A DNA stretch of 52,559 bases from a virus, in IMG/VR virus record IMGVR_UViG_3300032516_000038, positions 1-52,559 of that record. One strand, written 5' to 3'. The notes below the pieces were generated by a model. It did not search any database. It was not told the DNA's origin and saw nothing but the letters and a program-made list of their open reading frames with translations. Below are positions 39,640-46,745 of the stretch, in pieces. Within the stretch, counting starts at the first letter, position 1. The number at the start of each line of letters is the position of its first letter. Both the position numbers and the translations under genes were made by a program.

Positions 39640-40243
39640 GGCTCATCTCCCTCGAGATATCTCTGGCCTTCCGCATGTAGTCAGCTCGACGCTCGTATAT
39701 TTCTCTCCCTATAGAGAGATACTGCTTGAGATGATATACGATACCATCGAACTGCTGCTTCTGGAGTGGAGGAGATTGGTCAATATCCCATGAGTAAACC
39801 ATGCCGTCCCAGAAGTAATCTTCATACTTCCTCATTTCCTCGTGATATAAGAGCCTTGCCTTGAGTACGACGTTTATGTCAAACTGATGCTCACTTGCAA
39901 GAAACGTCTGACTGAGTTTATCGGAAGACCTACTACAGAGGATCATGAATGGCCGATGGTCTTTAAGACCCTCCATGATGGCCTGGAGTTCACCGTCTGT
40001 AAAGTAACTATCAGGCCTCCCTGTGGCTCTATTGTAAACTATTTCAGAGAATAAGATGCGGTCGTAGATGTTGTAGAGGGTTTCATGTGGCCTTTTCACG
40101 AGGAACTCATCGGCTATCTTTACTACCATCTCACGACAGTGCCCGGGAGACCTACCCTGATACACTAAGTCTGGGATCTCCTCTGTCAGTCTCCGAACCA
40201 GAGAAGTCTTACCTGTGTTGTCAGTTCCCTCAACGATTATCAC
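39542..40243 (-). CDS. Deoxynucleoside monophosphate (thymidylate-type) kinase
   Basis: 233 residues with a GTG start behind AGGAGGAATAGCAGG. The P-loop is GTDNTGKT (6-13) and the NMP-binding DR motif is D60-R61 (IYDRILFSEIVYNR), both typical of thymidylate kinases. The C-terminal 50 residues are a basic then Gly/Ser-rich tail not seen in standard enzymes, partly in the overlap with the next gene. It should phosphorylate the dNMP products of the neighbouring enzymes. Confidence 0.8.
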   Translation of the reverse strand: MIIVEGTDNTGKTSLVRRLTEEIPDLVYQGRSPGHCREMVVKIADEFLVKRPHETLYNIYDRILFSEIVYNRATGRPDSYFTDGELQAIMEGLKDHRPFMILCSRSSDKLSQTFLASEHQFDINVVLKARLLYHEEMRKYEDYFWDGMVYSWDIDQSPPLQKQQFDGIVYHLKQYLSIGREIYERRADYMRKARDISREMSRDGQRIGYGSSETGAGSGHAGGDTPLPVGSGE

Positions 40244-40247
40244 CCTG

Positions 40248-40628
40248 CTATTCCTCCTTCTTAGGACTCATGGTATCTTCTAGATTGAACTCACTCTCAA
40301 ACCCTGTCTTGAGACGAAGCTTGAACCTACCTTCTCCTGTAGCCTCTGAGTCTATGATAGCCTTGAAGTTACCAGGAACTATCCTTCCTTGTATCCAGAG
40401 CTCCAGAGTCTTTCCATCCTTACTTTCTTTCACTTCCCAGCGTCTATGTGCATCCCCCCATGACAGGCTAGCCACATAGTGTAACCCGTAGCCTCCAATC
40501 ACACTACTTATAATGATTACCAGTTCCTGCGGACCGAGGAATACCAGGCATAAACCAATCACGCCAACTATCAAGGACCAGATCGGAAAGGTTTTGCTTC
40601 GCAGCAAGTGCTTGATAAACTCTATCAT
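40248..40628 (-). CDS. Two-span membrane protein
   Basis: 126 residues; GGGAGGGGTACCGTAG precedes the ATG. Two hydrophobic spans are at about 14-31 (FPIWSLIVGVIGLCLVFLG) and 35-52 (ELVIIISSVIGGYGLHYVAS), followed by a soluble beta-rich C-terminal domain (TLELWIQGRIVPGNFKAIID). It overlaps the 3' end of the helicase gene by 125 bases, an unusually long overlap. Its function is unknown. Confidence 0.65.
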   Translation of the reverse strand: MIEFIKHLLRSKTFPIWSLIVGVIGLCLVFLGPQELVIIISSVIGGYGLHYVASLSWGDAHRRWEVKESKDGKTLELWIQGRIVPGNFKAIIDSEATGEGRFKLRLKTGFESEFNLEDTMSPKKEE

Positions 40629-41985
40629 CTACGGTACCCCTCCCTACTAAGTGCAGATATGTAACCTTCTGCGTTTGCCCGTGCCTATGGATGCGATCAC
40701 AGCTCTGGATGTAGTGATCTAACCTATAGTCTACACTCTGGAAAATCATTGTAGACGCAGCGGTTAGGTCAATACCAAGAGCTGAGGCGATCTGGATAAT
40801 CATAATCTGATACCTCGGGTTGCTCTGGAATACTTTCCTTTTCTTGTCCCTAAGTTCACCAGGGACATCCCCATAGATCGTGAGGACCTCCATACTCTTA
40901 GCCCTAAACCTCTTCCTGAGTTCCATGAGTTCCCACAGGAATGTGCATACTATAACCACTTTCTGTCCGTTCTCCACCAAGTCACCAACTAGTTCAACAC
41001 TAGCGTCTAGTTTCTCACTCCCCACTTGGTGGATAGTACCCATTACGTCCTTGACAAAACCACTAGTGATCTGCTGGAGCCTCATAAGTTGAGTTAAGAC
41101 TATCTGACCTATAGCTACCTTGTCCTTCTGGCTTTCCTCAATGTATGCTATGGCATCCCGGGCCATCTCGTCGTAGATTCTTCTAGTAGAAGGTAACAAG
41201 TCAATGGGGATATACTGATAGACCTTTTCAGGTAGTTTAAGAGCCTTCTCTTTTGTGATCCGAAAGATGAGAGGTTCTATCTTCTTCCTGAGCTGCTTAC
41301 TATTCCTGAACCCTAGTATCTCTTTACCTAGATAGCCACCAAAGATTGCGTATGTGTGTCGGAAGAAAGTCCACGAAGTTCCGAAGATACTTTCATCATA
41401 GAACTTGAATGGAGAGAAGTGATCTAGTTGGTTCTTAGGTTGAGGTGTACCAGAGAGACCTATACGGAATTGGGCCATGTGTCTGAGTTCATGACACAAC
41501 CTAGATCTCTTGGCCTTGTAAGACTTGATATAATGAACTTCATCTACCATGACTCCCTGTGGTTCCCAGTCAATCAAGTCTCCCATTAAGAGGATGGCAG
41601 ACTCGTAGTTGACTAGGATCCAGGTAAGTTTAAGTTCAGGTTCAGGTGCTGCCGCGATGGCTACTAGTTGTGCCTCTCGTTGACGAGTTGTCCCAGTTAA
41701 CCTGTGGACAACGTAAGGAATATTCTCAGGAGTATGTTTGGCTATCTCATCTTCCCATACACCTAGAGGCGTGATAGGGGCTATTACCAGGATGCGGTAC
41801 CAACCGTGTTTGAGGAACATGATACAGGCTGCGTCTATGGCTACCTTAGTCTTGCCTGTGCCCGGGTCTAGGTATAGACCAAACCCCCCATTACGAGCGA
41901 GGGCCCCCATACATTTCTTTAGGGCCCTTCGCTGGAAGGGATAGGGCTTAGTCTTATACCTATATTTAATCGCTTTCCCCTTCAA
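40504..41985 (-). CDS. SNF2-type superfamily 2 helicase
   Basis: 493 residues from TTG at 41985 (weak AAGGCGGG upstream, so the start is uncertain). Motif I DPGTGKTK (40-47), motif II VDEVH (147-151, DEVH), motif III LSGTP (177-181), motif V/VI GIDLTAAS... and CDRIHRHGQTQ place it among SWI/SNF-like phage helicases that remodel branched DNA or replication forks. The C-terminal 40 residues extend over the next gene. It belongs to the replication block. Confidence 0.9.
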   Translation of the reverse strand: MKGKAIKYRYKTKPYPFQRRALKKCMGALARNGGFGLYLDPGTGKTKVAIDAACIMFLKHGWYRILVIAPITPLGVWEDEIAKHTPENIPYVVHRLTGTTRQREAQLVAIAAAPEPELKLTWILVNYESAILLMGDLIDWEPQGVMVDEVHYIKSYKAKRSRLCHELRHMAQFRIGLSGTPQPKNQLDHFSPFKFYDESIFGTSWTFFRHTYAIFGGYLGKEILGFRNSKQLRKKIEPLIFRITKEKALKLPEKVYQYIPIDLLPSTRRIYDEMARDAIAYIEESQKDKVAIGQIVLTQLMRLQQITSGFVKDVMGTIHQVGSEKLDASVELVGDLVENGQKVVIVCTFLWELMELRKRFRAKSMEVLTIYGDVPGELRDKKRKVFQSNPRYQIMIIQIASALGIDLTAASTMIFQSVDYRLDHYIQSCDRIHRHGQTQKVTYLHLVGRGTVDDRVYQALAAKQNLSDLVLDSWRDWFMPGIPRSAGTGNHYK

Positions 41986-42172
41986 CTCTAACCCGCCTTT
42001 CCATAGGCCGTGAAATGATTGAGACGAGATATTCCTGACCCATTATTTCAACTCGTATGTCGTTTGGTTTCATAGCCTCTCGGAAGATGATACCATACCC
42101 ATTGCGTTCAGAATCTTTCCTAGCTTCAAGTATCTTGACGACAAGTCTCTCAACATAAGTTGGTGTTATCAA
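41966..42172 (-). CDS. Small hypothetical protein
   Basis: 68 residues from TTG at 42172 with AGGAGGAAACGGAG upstream. The first half is helical (YVERLVVKILEARKDSERNG) and the second a small beta unit (DIRVEIMGQEYLVSIISRPM). It overlaps the helicase start by 20 bases. No family is recognised. Confidence 0.55.
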   Translation of the reverse strand: MITPTYVERLVVKILEARKDSERNGYGIIFREAMKPNDIRVEIMGQEYLVSIISRPMERRVRVEGESD

Positions 42173-42573
42173 CTCCGTTTCCTCCTCACAACTTTCTTTC
42201 TAGAGACTCGTCCGACTCTTTCTGAAGACCACAGGTGAGCCTGTGGATTATGTATCCTGACATTAAACTCGGCAGTGGTTATAGTACACGCGGGGCATCT
42301 GAGTACCTCGAACATTCTGTCCCAATAGAAAAGCCTCACTCTAACACAGTAAGGACACCACAGAGTATCTTGTGTGAGTTCATGTAAGACCCTCTTAGGT
42401 GGGGGGTAAGCTTTAGTAACAGATATAAGTTCTACTATAAGTCCAGGAACTTTAGCATACTTCTTCTTCATTTTCTTAGCAAAAGCTACAGCCCCAGACT
42501 CTTTAGGTGTATCACCTACGAACTTGTAAAGCCGACTCTGCCTGGGCGTTCTGACACTTACGCCCCACTTCAT
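42169..42573 (-). CDS. Zinc-ribbon protein
   Basis: 134 residues from ATG at 42573, which overlaps the TGA of the upstream gene (ATGA). A frame from TTG at 42648 has no ribosome binding site. CPYC (in LWCPYCVRVRLFY) and CPAC (in EVLRCPACTIT) form a compact four-Cys zinc ribbon. The N- and C-termini are very basic (KKMKKKYAK, SRKKVVRRKRS). It is likely a nucleic-acid-binding accessory of the replication genes. Confidence 0.65.
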   Translation of the reverse strand: MKWGVSVRTPRQSRLYKFVGDTPKESGAVAFAKKMKKKYAKVPGLIVELISVTKAYPPPKRVLHELTQDTLWCPYCVRVRLFYWDRMFEVLRCPACTITTAEFNVRIHNPQAHLWSSERVGRVSRKKVVRRKRS

Positions 42574-42797
42574 TTGTAAGTTCTCACAATCCGTGCTCGG
42601 ATGGCCCTCAATGACTCTTTCACCTGACTGGCCTCTTCTCCTCGCCAATGTGAAAGATTGCTTAGGACATAGAGAATCTGGACTGACAGAGCTTCTCCTG
42701 AGACACAGGGTAGGAGATGAGCGTATGCCTTAGCGTACTTACTCGGGCAGTTGTCCATTATCTTCTGGCAACATTCTTCTAGTAATAGGTGCGCCAT
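42570..42797 (-). CDS. Small hypothetical helical protein
   Basis: 75 residues from ATG at 42797 (GGAGGCGGAGAAGG upstream). It is helical with three Cys near the N-terminus (LLLEECCQKIMDNC) and a basic end (RAIRARIVRTYK). It overlaps the genes on both sides. No family is recognised. Confidence 0.55.
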   Translation of the reverse strand: MAHLLLEECCQKIMDNCPSKYAKAYAHLLPCVSGEALSVQILYVLSNLSHWRGEEASQVKESLRAIRARIVRTYK

Positions 42798-43134
42798 CCT
42801 TCTCCGCCTCCCCAAAGACGACCTTTCTGGTTACAGGACCGAATCTTTCTATGATCCTCTGACGATACACAGGACCTCCTGGGCTCTCTAGGTCCTTTAT
42901 GAAGCCATCTAGGACTTCAGGAATTTGATGAGCTGCTTCCAGGTGTAGGTCTATGGGCCATATAGGAGAGGTAGCGAGAGTTACAACGATTAGGTTAAAA
43001 TCTATAGAGCCATCATCGTTCTTTTCCATCGAAGGTGCAAGAGTGCATCTAGGATTAACTATCCCCATCAGTTCTTGAACCCTACTAATCTGGGACATTA
43101 TCAAAGCTTTAAGACCTTCCATGTCTACTGGCAC
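42739..43134 (-). CDS. Hypothetical protein downstream of a structured RNA
   Basis: 131 residues from GTG at 43134, with AGAGGAG eight bases before it (43143-43150). A longer frame from ATG at 43161 abuts the closing stem of the RNA element and lacks a site. Its fold looks alpha/beta (MEGLKALIMSQISRVQELMG, FNLIVVTLATSPIWPIDLHL). The function is unknown. Its ribosome binding site can pair with the loop of the upstream RNA, so translation may be controlled. Confidence 0.6.
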   Translation of the reverse strand: MPVDMEGLKALIMSQISRVQELMGIVNPRCTLAPSMEKNDDGSIDFNLIVVTLATSPIWPIDLHLEAAHQIPEVLDGFIKDLESPGGPVYRQRIIERFGPVTRKVVFGEAEKDGAPITRRMLPEDNGQLPE

Positions 43135-43161
43135 ATCGTCAGCTCCTCTCATAAAGAACAT

Positions 43162-43241
43162 GGGTAGCTAGTGATCCCGGGCCGTTGATCCACGGCTGCT
43201 CCGGACGGGGAAGAGGAGGAGACCCCGCTCACTAGCTACCC
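43162..43241 (-). ncRNA. Compact three-way-junction RNA element
   Basis: On the leftward transcript, a perfect 13-bp closing stem (GGGTAGCTAGTGA with TCACTAGCTACCC; 43162-43174 and 43229-43241) encloses two hairpins. One is CGGGG/CCCCG (43206-43210 with 43223-43227) with a 12-base pyrimidine loop. The other is CCGG plus GCCGT paired with ACGGC plus CCGG (43177-43185 with 43192-43204, four-base bulge). It fills almost all of the 113-base gap between two genes. No known RNA family is recognised; it is not a terminator, as no T-run follows. Confidence 0.7.
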
Positions 43242-43247
43242 ACAGGT

Positions 43248-43622
43248 TCATCGTCTTAAATTAGGTTTCTTTATCCTACGAGCTAACCTAGAGATTGCAT
43301 CTCGTGTGCATATGTGGCTTCCGTAGCTACTCTGATTAGCTAAAGCCCCCTCTTCGTGGTTGAAGTGGTAGCTTCGGAACTCTTCTAGGTTCCTAAAGTT
43401 GTGGACTATCTCCATGTAATCCGCAGGTACGTTGATTGAGATGATGACTCCATACCTGAACATATCGAGAGGAAACCTAAGCTCTCCAGTCTCAGGGTTT
43501 CCATAGTTGAATGTGATTTTCTTTACATCTGCTTCGCCTAGCGTGAGCTCGACTGCCTCCCCTAGCATGAATGAGACACCATTGAAACGAAACCCCTGGC
43601 TTGGGCTGTAAACTCTATTCAA
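43248..43622 (-). CDS. Hypothetical protein
   Basis: 124 residues from TTG at 43622 with GGGGGAGGATCC before it. It is beta-rich first (FMLGEAVELTLGEADVKKIT, GVIISINVPADYMEIVHNFR) with a basic C-terminus (RDAISRLARRIKKPNLRR). It is the first gene downstream of the promoter at 43678-43706. No family is recognised. Confidence 0.6.
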   Translation of the reverse strand: MNRVYSPSQGFRFNGVSFMLGEAVELTLGEADVKKITFNYGNPETGELRFPLDMFRYGVIISINVPADYMEIVHNFRNLEEFRSYHFNHEEGALANQSSYGSHICTRDAISRLARRIKKPNLRR

Positions 43623-43677
43623 GGATCCTCCCCCTAAGCACCTGCTACATGCCTATTTAGACTAGTCCTATACATAT

Positions 43678-43706
43678 ATTATAAGACATCCGCAAACCTT
43701 TGTCAA
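43678..43706 (-). promoter_or_regulatory. Leftward sigma-70-type promoter
   Basis: TTGACA (43701-43706), 17 bases, TATAAT (43678-43683) on the minus strand, preceded by AGGCG. The TGA stop of the upstream gene (43703-43705) lies within the -35 box. Confidence 0.92.
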
Positions 43707-43930
43707 CGCCTATTTTTTACGTCGGGACCGGAGCAATCTTTCCACGTTAAAGTCGAGGGAGGTGGTTTTCTTCCATACCGTTTGAGTAGTAAGACGAACG
43801 GTGTCCAGTGATGACCCCTGAAATAGAACCTTTCGGCGATGAAGTACTTCCCTGCAGCGTGAGTCCAACGCCCGAAACTGATTGAGATCATTCTAATTTC
43901 TCCTACCTCATACATCCTATACTTCCTCAT
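43703..43930 (-). CDS. Small hypothetical protein
   Basis: 75 residues from ATG at 43930, with GGGAGG six bases before it (an ATG at 43936 is too close). It is aromatic and basic (RWTHAAGKYFIAERFYFRGH, HWTPFVLLLKRYGRKPPP), possibly a small nucleic-acid binder. Its TGA stop is the middle of the -35 box of the next promoter. It overlaps the gene upstream, whose stop is at 43933. Confidence 0.55.
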   Translation of the reverse strand: MRKYRMYEVGEIRMISISFGRWTHAAGKYFIAERFYFRGHHWTPFVLLLKRYGRKPPPSTLTWKDCSGPDVKNRR

Positions 43931-43932
43931 GT

Positions 43933-44208
43933 TCATCCTCCCATTCTTTTGAACTTTCTAGGATATTCAGTTGTTGGTTTAACTTCTACTGTGACCTCAA
44001 AGTCTGAGAGGCATGTAGAACTGTCCTCTACCTCTGGTAGTAGATAGTCAGGATAAAACCTATAGAGTAGGTGATAAGCGATTGACTTGTCGTAGCGGGT
44101 AGGTGGCTTGCCCATCAGACGGGTAAAATCTTCTCGAGTTACGTCAAAACATAAAGATTCCCAATCACCTGAGGAAATTCCACGAAACTTAGTAATCTTG
44201 CTAGTCAT
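43933..44208 (-). CDS. Small hypothetical protein
   Basis: 91 residues; GGAGGGGAAGAG precedes the ATG. It has a helical middle (FDVTREDFTRLMGKPPTRYD) and a beta-type end (FEVTVEVKPTTEYPRKFKRM). It is coupled to its neighbours by short overlaps. No family is recognised. Confidence 0.55.
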   Translation of the reverse strand: MTSKITKFRGISSGDWESLCFDVTREDFTRLMGKPPTRYDKSIAYHLLYRFYPDYLLPEVEDSSTCLSDFEVTVEVKPTTEYPRKFKRMGG

Positions 44209-44452
44209 CTCTCTTCCCCTCCTTCAACCAGAGCTTTACTGGCCCGTCAACAGGCGTACCAGAGAACTGGATACGTCTGTGGTCAGTCATAATCGCACGC
44301 CACAGGCCGAGATAACTTATGAGACGACGCCGTGACATCTCCATGAAGTCCGAGGCTGTCTCACGACTCACCGCCCCGTCTCTGTGGAGCAAGACACGGA
44401 TGTTTGAGGCATCGATCTTAGCCCTCTCTGTAGCCATATATGATAGGCTCAA
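44201..44452 (-). CDS. Small helical, basic protein
   Basis: 83 residues from TTG at 44452, which overlaps the TGA of the upstream gene; ATG at 44437 is an alternative. The middle (DASNIRVLLHRDGAVSRETA SDFMEMSRRRL pattern) resembles a helix-turn-helix-type unit with Arg-rich helices. No family is recognised. Confidence 0.55.
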   Translation of the reverse strand: MSLSYMATERAKIDASNIRVLLHRDGAVSRETASDFMEMSRRRLISYLGLWRAIMTDHRRIQFSGTPVDGPVKLWLKEGKRDD

Positions 44453-44625
44453 GGGTCACTCTTGGAAATACGGGTGATCAGATACACGAACGTAACCCCA
44501 AAGGCGATAACCCCTGGTTCAAAGTATTGAATTAACCCTGTGACCATCAGTCCAACAGCAAAGCTTATGATAAGCGAGAAGACTATCCGCAAGATGATAA
44601 CCAGGATCTCTTTAGCCGTTGTCAT
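44449..44625 (-). CDS. Two-span small membrane protein
   Basis: A 58-residue frame starting ATG ACA ACG GCT behind GGAGGTACGGGAAACA. Two hydrophobic spans (ILVIILRIVFSLIISFAVGL; and VIAFGVTFVYLI) are separated by a short polar turn. It ends ISKSDP with a TGA that overlaps the next TTG. It belongs to a cluster of very small membrane proteins (44449-45622). Confidence 0.6.
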   Translation of the reverse strand: MTTAKEILVIILRIVFSLIISFAVGLMVTGLIQYFEPGVIAFGVTFVYLITRISKSDP

Positions 44626-44795
44626 TGTTTCCCGTACCTCCGTTTATCCGCTGCTATCGAACGCTTATGACGATATCTCTGGAGCTGCCACCAGATCTCC
44701 CTACCCGGATTGATACCATTAGCCATCAAGAATGAGATGATGATGCAAACACAGGCCACTCCAAGGTAAAACCAGAACAGCGGTGTTGGTGTCAT
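44622..44795 (-). CDS. Single-span small membrane protein
   Basis: 57 residues from ATG at 44795 (TTGGAGGAAGAAGAA upstream). One span at about residues 7-28 (FWFYLGVACVCIIISFLMAN) is followed by a very basic tail (WQLQRYRHKRSIAADKRRYG). The start overlaps the previous gene's TGA (ATGA). A positively charged tail suggests the C-terminus stays in the cytoplasm. Confidence 0.6.
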   Translation of the reverse strand: MTPTPLFWFYLGVACVCIIISFLMANGINPGREIWWQLQRYRHKRSIAADKRRYGKQ

Positions 44796-44971
44796 TTCTT
44801 CTTCCTCCAAGCGATGATAATCGTGTCGAGATTAAGACCCACGACAATCAAACTGACCATAGCCCACCAAGGATGTCCAGTGAACAGGTTGCTCAAGAAC
44901 ATCCCAACACCGTAGATTACTCCAATAGACCCGACTGTGATGGCCCCAGCTCTGAAATATCTATTCTTCAT
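44792..44971 (-). CDS. Two-span small membrane protein
   Basis: A 59-residue frame starting ATG AAG AAT AGA behind AAGGGGAATAAGCTCTG. Two spans (AGAITVGSIGVIYGVGMFL; and WWAMVSLIVVGLNLDTIIIA) flank a short loop, and the C-terminus is RKKK. Its TGA overlaps the ATG of the next gene. Third member of the membrane-protein cluster; function unknown. Confidence 0.6.
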   Translation of the reverse strand: MKNRYFRAGAITVGSIGVIYGVGMFLSNLFTGHPWWAMVSLIVVGLNLDTIIIAWRKKK

Positions 44972-44977
44972 CAGAGC

Positions 44978-45166
44978 TTATTCCCCTTCCTCGGCGAATT
45001 CCCTCTTGAGTCGGTAGTACTCATCAGGGTCAGAGTATTCGCCTACCATGACACTCTCAGTGAGCCCGCACAATCGGCAGATACGGCTTTGTTTGGGTGG
45101 GAAGCTCGCGAGAATGGTATTCGCATAGCACCAGTCGTGCTCGCAACTTAGGATAGGCTCAGTCAT
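44978..45166 (-). CDS. Small Cys/His protein
   Basis: 62 residues; AAGGTGGTGAAAGA precedes the ATG, which overlaps the previous stop (ATGA). CEHDWC near the N-terminus and CRLC (residues 30-33) can form a C-x-H...CxxC metal site. The C-terminus is acidic (YSDPDEYYRLKREFAEEGE). Probably a small zinc protein. Confidence 0.58.
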   Translation of the reverse strand: MTEPILSCEHDWCYANTILASFPPKQSRICRLCGLTESVMVGEYSDPDEYYRLKREFAEEGE

Positions 45167-45414
45167 TCTTTCACCACCTTCTTAGGGCGTCCAGGACGTA
45201 GCCTCGGCGTAAGCGTTAAACGATGTTCCCTCTGATGTTCTTCAAGTTCAGCTTGTAACTCCTTGACTCGAGCTTCATAGTGGTTAAGAAGGCTGTCATT
45301 TTTATCTCTAAGAAGATGAGGATAGGCAAAGATGTGCCGCCCAGCACGCCACTCTATCTGCCTAATCTGAAACTGTAATCTTTGGATCCTGGTAAGCCGC
45401 TCTTTCTTATCCAT
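45163..45414 (-). CDS. Coiled-coil protein
   Basis: 83 residues; AGGAGAAGATGAAGA precedes the ATG. Two helical stretches (KKERLTRIQRLQFQIRQIEW; NHYEARVKELQAELEEHQRE) suggest a coiled coil, followed by a basic tail (PRLRPGRPKKVVKE). The C-terminal GTGAAAGAATGA links it to the next gene. No family is recognised. Confidence 0.55.
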   Translation of the reverse strand: MDKKERLTRIQRLQFQIRQIEWRAGRHIFAYPHLLRDKNDSLLNHYEARVKELQAELEEHQREHRLTLTPRLRPGRPKKVVKE

Positions 45415-45622
45415 TCTTCATCTTCTCCTCTCTATCACGGTCTGCCACCATATACATCGCCTGGATACCTATGAAAGCTGCCCAGAGAGAGATCCCATGG
45501 ACTGTTGGCCAGAACGCATCCCAGAAACTTTGCGGGAAGGCATGGTCTGCGAAAGCAAGCGCGGGCCACAGGATACACCAGGCGATCCAGGTAAACGCAG
45601 CTCGTATAATCCTACCCCGCAT
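45407..45622 (-). CDS. Membrane protein with two spans
   Basis: 71 residues; GGAGTGAAGAGTA precedes the ATG. Spans at about residues 8-25 (AAFTWIAWCILWPALAFA) and 40-60 (TVHGISLWAAFIGIQAMYMV) with a charged C-terminus (ADRDREEKMKNG). The first span could be cleaved after ALAFA as a signal peptide. Belongs to the small membrane cluster; function unknown. Confidence 0.6.
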   Translation of the reverse strand: MRGRIIRAAFTWIAWCILWPALAFADHAFPQSFWDAFWPTVHGISLWAAFIGIQAMYMVADRDREEKMKNG

Positions 45623-45628
45623 TACTCT

Positions 45629-45982
45629 TCACTCCTTCGGGTTACGCAGGGCCTCAACAGCCTTTTCTATCAGGCCCATGTTGTTGCTCATCTGGAGAAG
45701 GTACTCAGAAACGAGGTCATCTGGGAGGAAGAACCCGTCTGCGGTGGGACCGATATAAGCTGTTCGCCCATGGGCAGCTTCCCACTCAGTCTCCTTGGTC
45801 TTAAAGACCCGATGACTGAGTCCAGGCTTCTTGCCCATGTTCGTGCACTCCACCCGGAGTTCGTAAGCCTCTGAAATCTGGATGGCCAAGATGGGAACGA
45901 ACCGGATCACCTTACCCTTAGCTGTCGTCTTCTCTTGGATCGCGATCTTTTCCTGCTTCTCCTTTGCCACTATAAGCCACAT
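45629..45982 (-). CDS. Hypothetical protein
   Basis: 117 residues from ATG at 45982. A frame from 46012 would begin only five bases from the -10 box of the promoter at 46017-46045, so the downstream ATG is more likely although its ribosome binding site (GAGAGG, directly adjacent) is poor. Basic, then beta-rich (KGKVIRFVPILAIQISEAYE), then helical (SEYLLQMSNNMGLIEKAVEA). It is the first gene of this leftward unit. No family is recognised. Confidence 0.55.
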   Translation of the reverse strand: MWLIVAKEKQEKIAIQEKTTAKGKVIRFVPILAIQISEAYELRVECTNMGKKPGLSHRVFKTKETEWEAAHGRTAYIGPTADGFFLPDDLVSEYLLQMSNNMGLIEKAVEALRNPKE

Positions 45983-46016
45983 CCTCTCGCTTGCTAGTGT
46001 CTTGCCTATCAATTAC

Positions 46017-46045
46017 ATTTTACATAAACCTAATCCTTATGTCAA
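46017..46045 (-). promoter_or_regulatory. Leftward sigma-70-type promoter
   Basis: TTGACA (46040-46045), 17 bases, TAAAAT (46017-46022) on the minus strand. The TGA stop of the sigma-factor gene (46042-46044) lies inside the -35 box. Confidence 0.9.
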
Positions 46046-46692
46046 CTCACATTCTCCTGACCTAGCAAACCAATTCTCAGAGTGTGAAGGGCCTCTTTCA
46101 AGAGTCGAGATACATGACTTTGACTAATTCCTAGAGTTAAACCAACTTTTGTTTGATTCCCATCCTTAAGGTAGTATTCTTCAACAAGGTAACGTTCACG
46201 TTCAGGTAACTCCTCTATCAACGCCAACATCCTTTCTATGTCGAGCCCTGTATCAAAATCCACGGTGTAGGGTATTGTCTCTCCCAGTAACAGGGGACGG
46301 CGCCCGTTACTTCGTTGTTGATTGATAACAGGTTCATCTATGGAGAACCAAGACAGACTACCCGTGTGCTTTTCTAGACCAACATCGCGTATTACGTGGC
46401 CGAGATCATTATCCAGGACTATACCGTAGAAGGTGATAAACGCACTTTTACTGACATCATAATCCCTAACAGCATCCATAAAGGCTATACCTAATACACC
46501 CTCGGGATCATCGAAATGGTAAGACCTGCGTACTGGGTATGGAGCATTGTTTCTCCAGCTCCAGAATTTCCTATAGCTGAACTTCTTCATTCCCTCCCAC
46601 AACTTCACCAACGCTTCCTCTGAACCCCCCTGAGCCAGCACAGCTAACTCATTCATCCGCCTGGTGTTTGCTTCTCTCGTAGCTTTGTCCAC
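46042..46692 (-). CDS. RNA polymerase sigma factor, sigma-70 family
   Basis: 216 residues from GTG at 46692, preceded by GAGGAGGCAGGTTCGA; an upstream GTG at 46716 has no site. The region-2-like core is LGIAFMDAVRDYDVSKSAFI (about 67-86) with FITFYGIVLDNDLGHVIRD; the region-4-like C-terminus is LIEELPERERYLVEEYYLKD then NQTKVGLTLGISQSHVSRLL, a helix-turn-helix. The intervening region is short, as in sporulation-type and phage sigmas. It should redirect host RNA polymerase to phage promoters. It has its own promoter (46746-46774). Confidence 0.85.
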   Translation of the reverse strand: MDKATREANTRRMNELAVLAQGGSEEALVKLWEGMKKFSYRKFWSWRNNAPYPVRRSYHFDDPEGVLGIAFMDAVRDYDVSKSAFITFYGIVLDNDLGHVIRDVGLEKHTGSLSWFSIDEPVINQQRSNGRRPLLLGETIPYTVDFDTGLDIERMLALIEELPERERYLVEEYYLKDGNQTKVGLTLGISQSHVSRLLKEALHTLRIGLLGQENVS

Positions 46693-46745
46693 TCGAACCT
46701 GCCTCCTCTTCCCCACATACTAGTCATTTCTTCCTTTCCATGTCA

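Noticed and set aside
43162-43241. A hammerhead ribozyme suggested by the three-way junction
   Set aside because: The conserved CUGAUGA and GAAA core sequences are absent.
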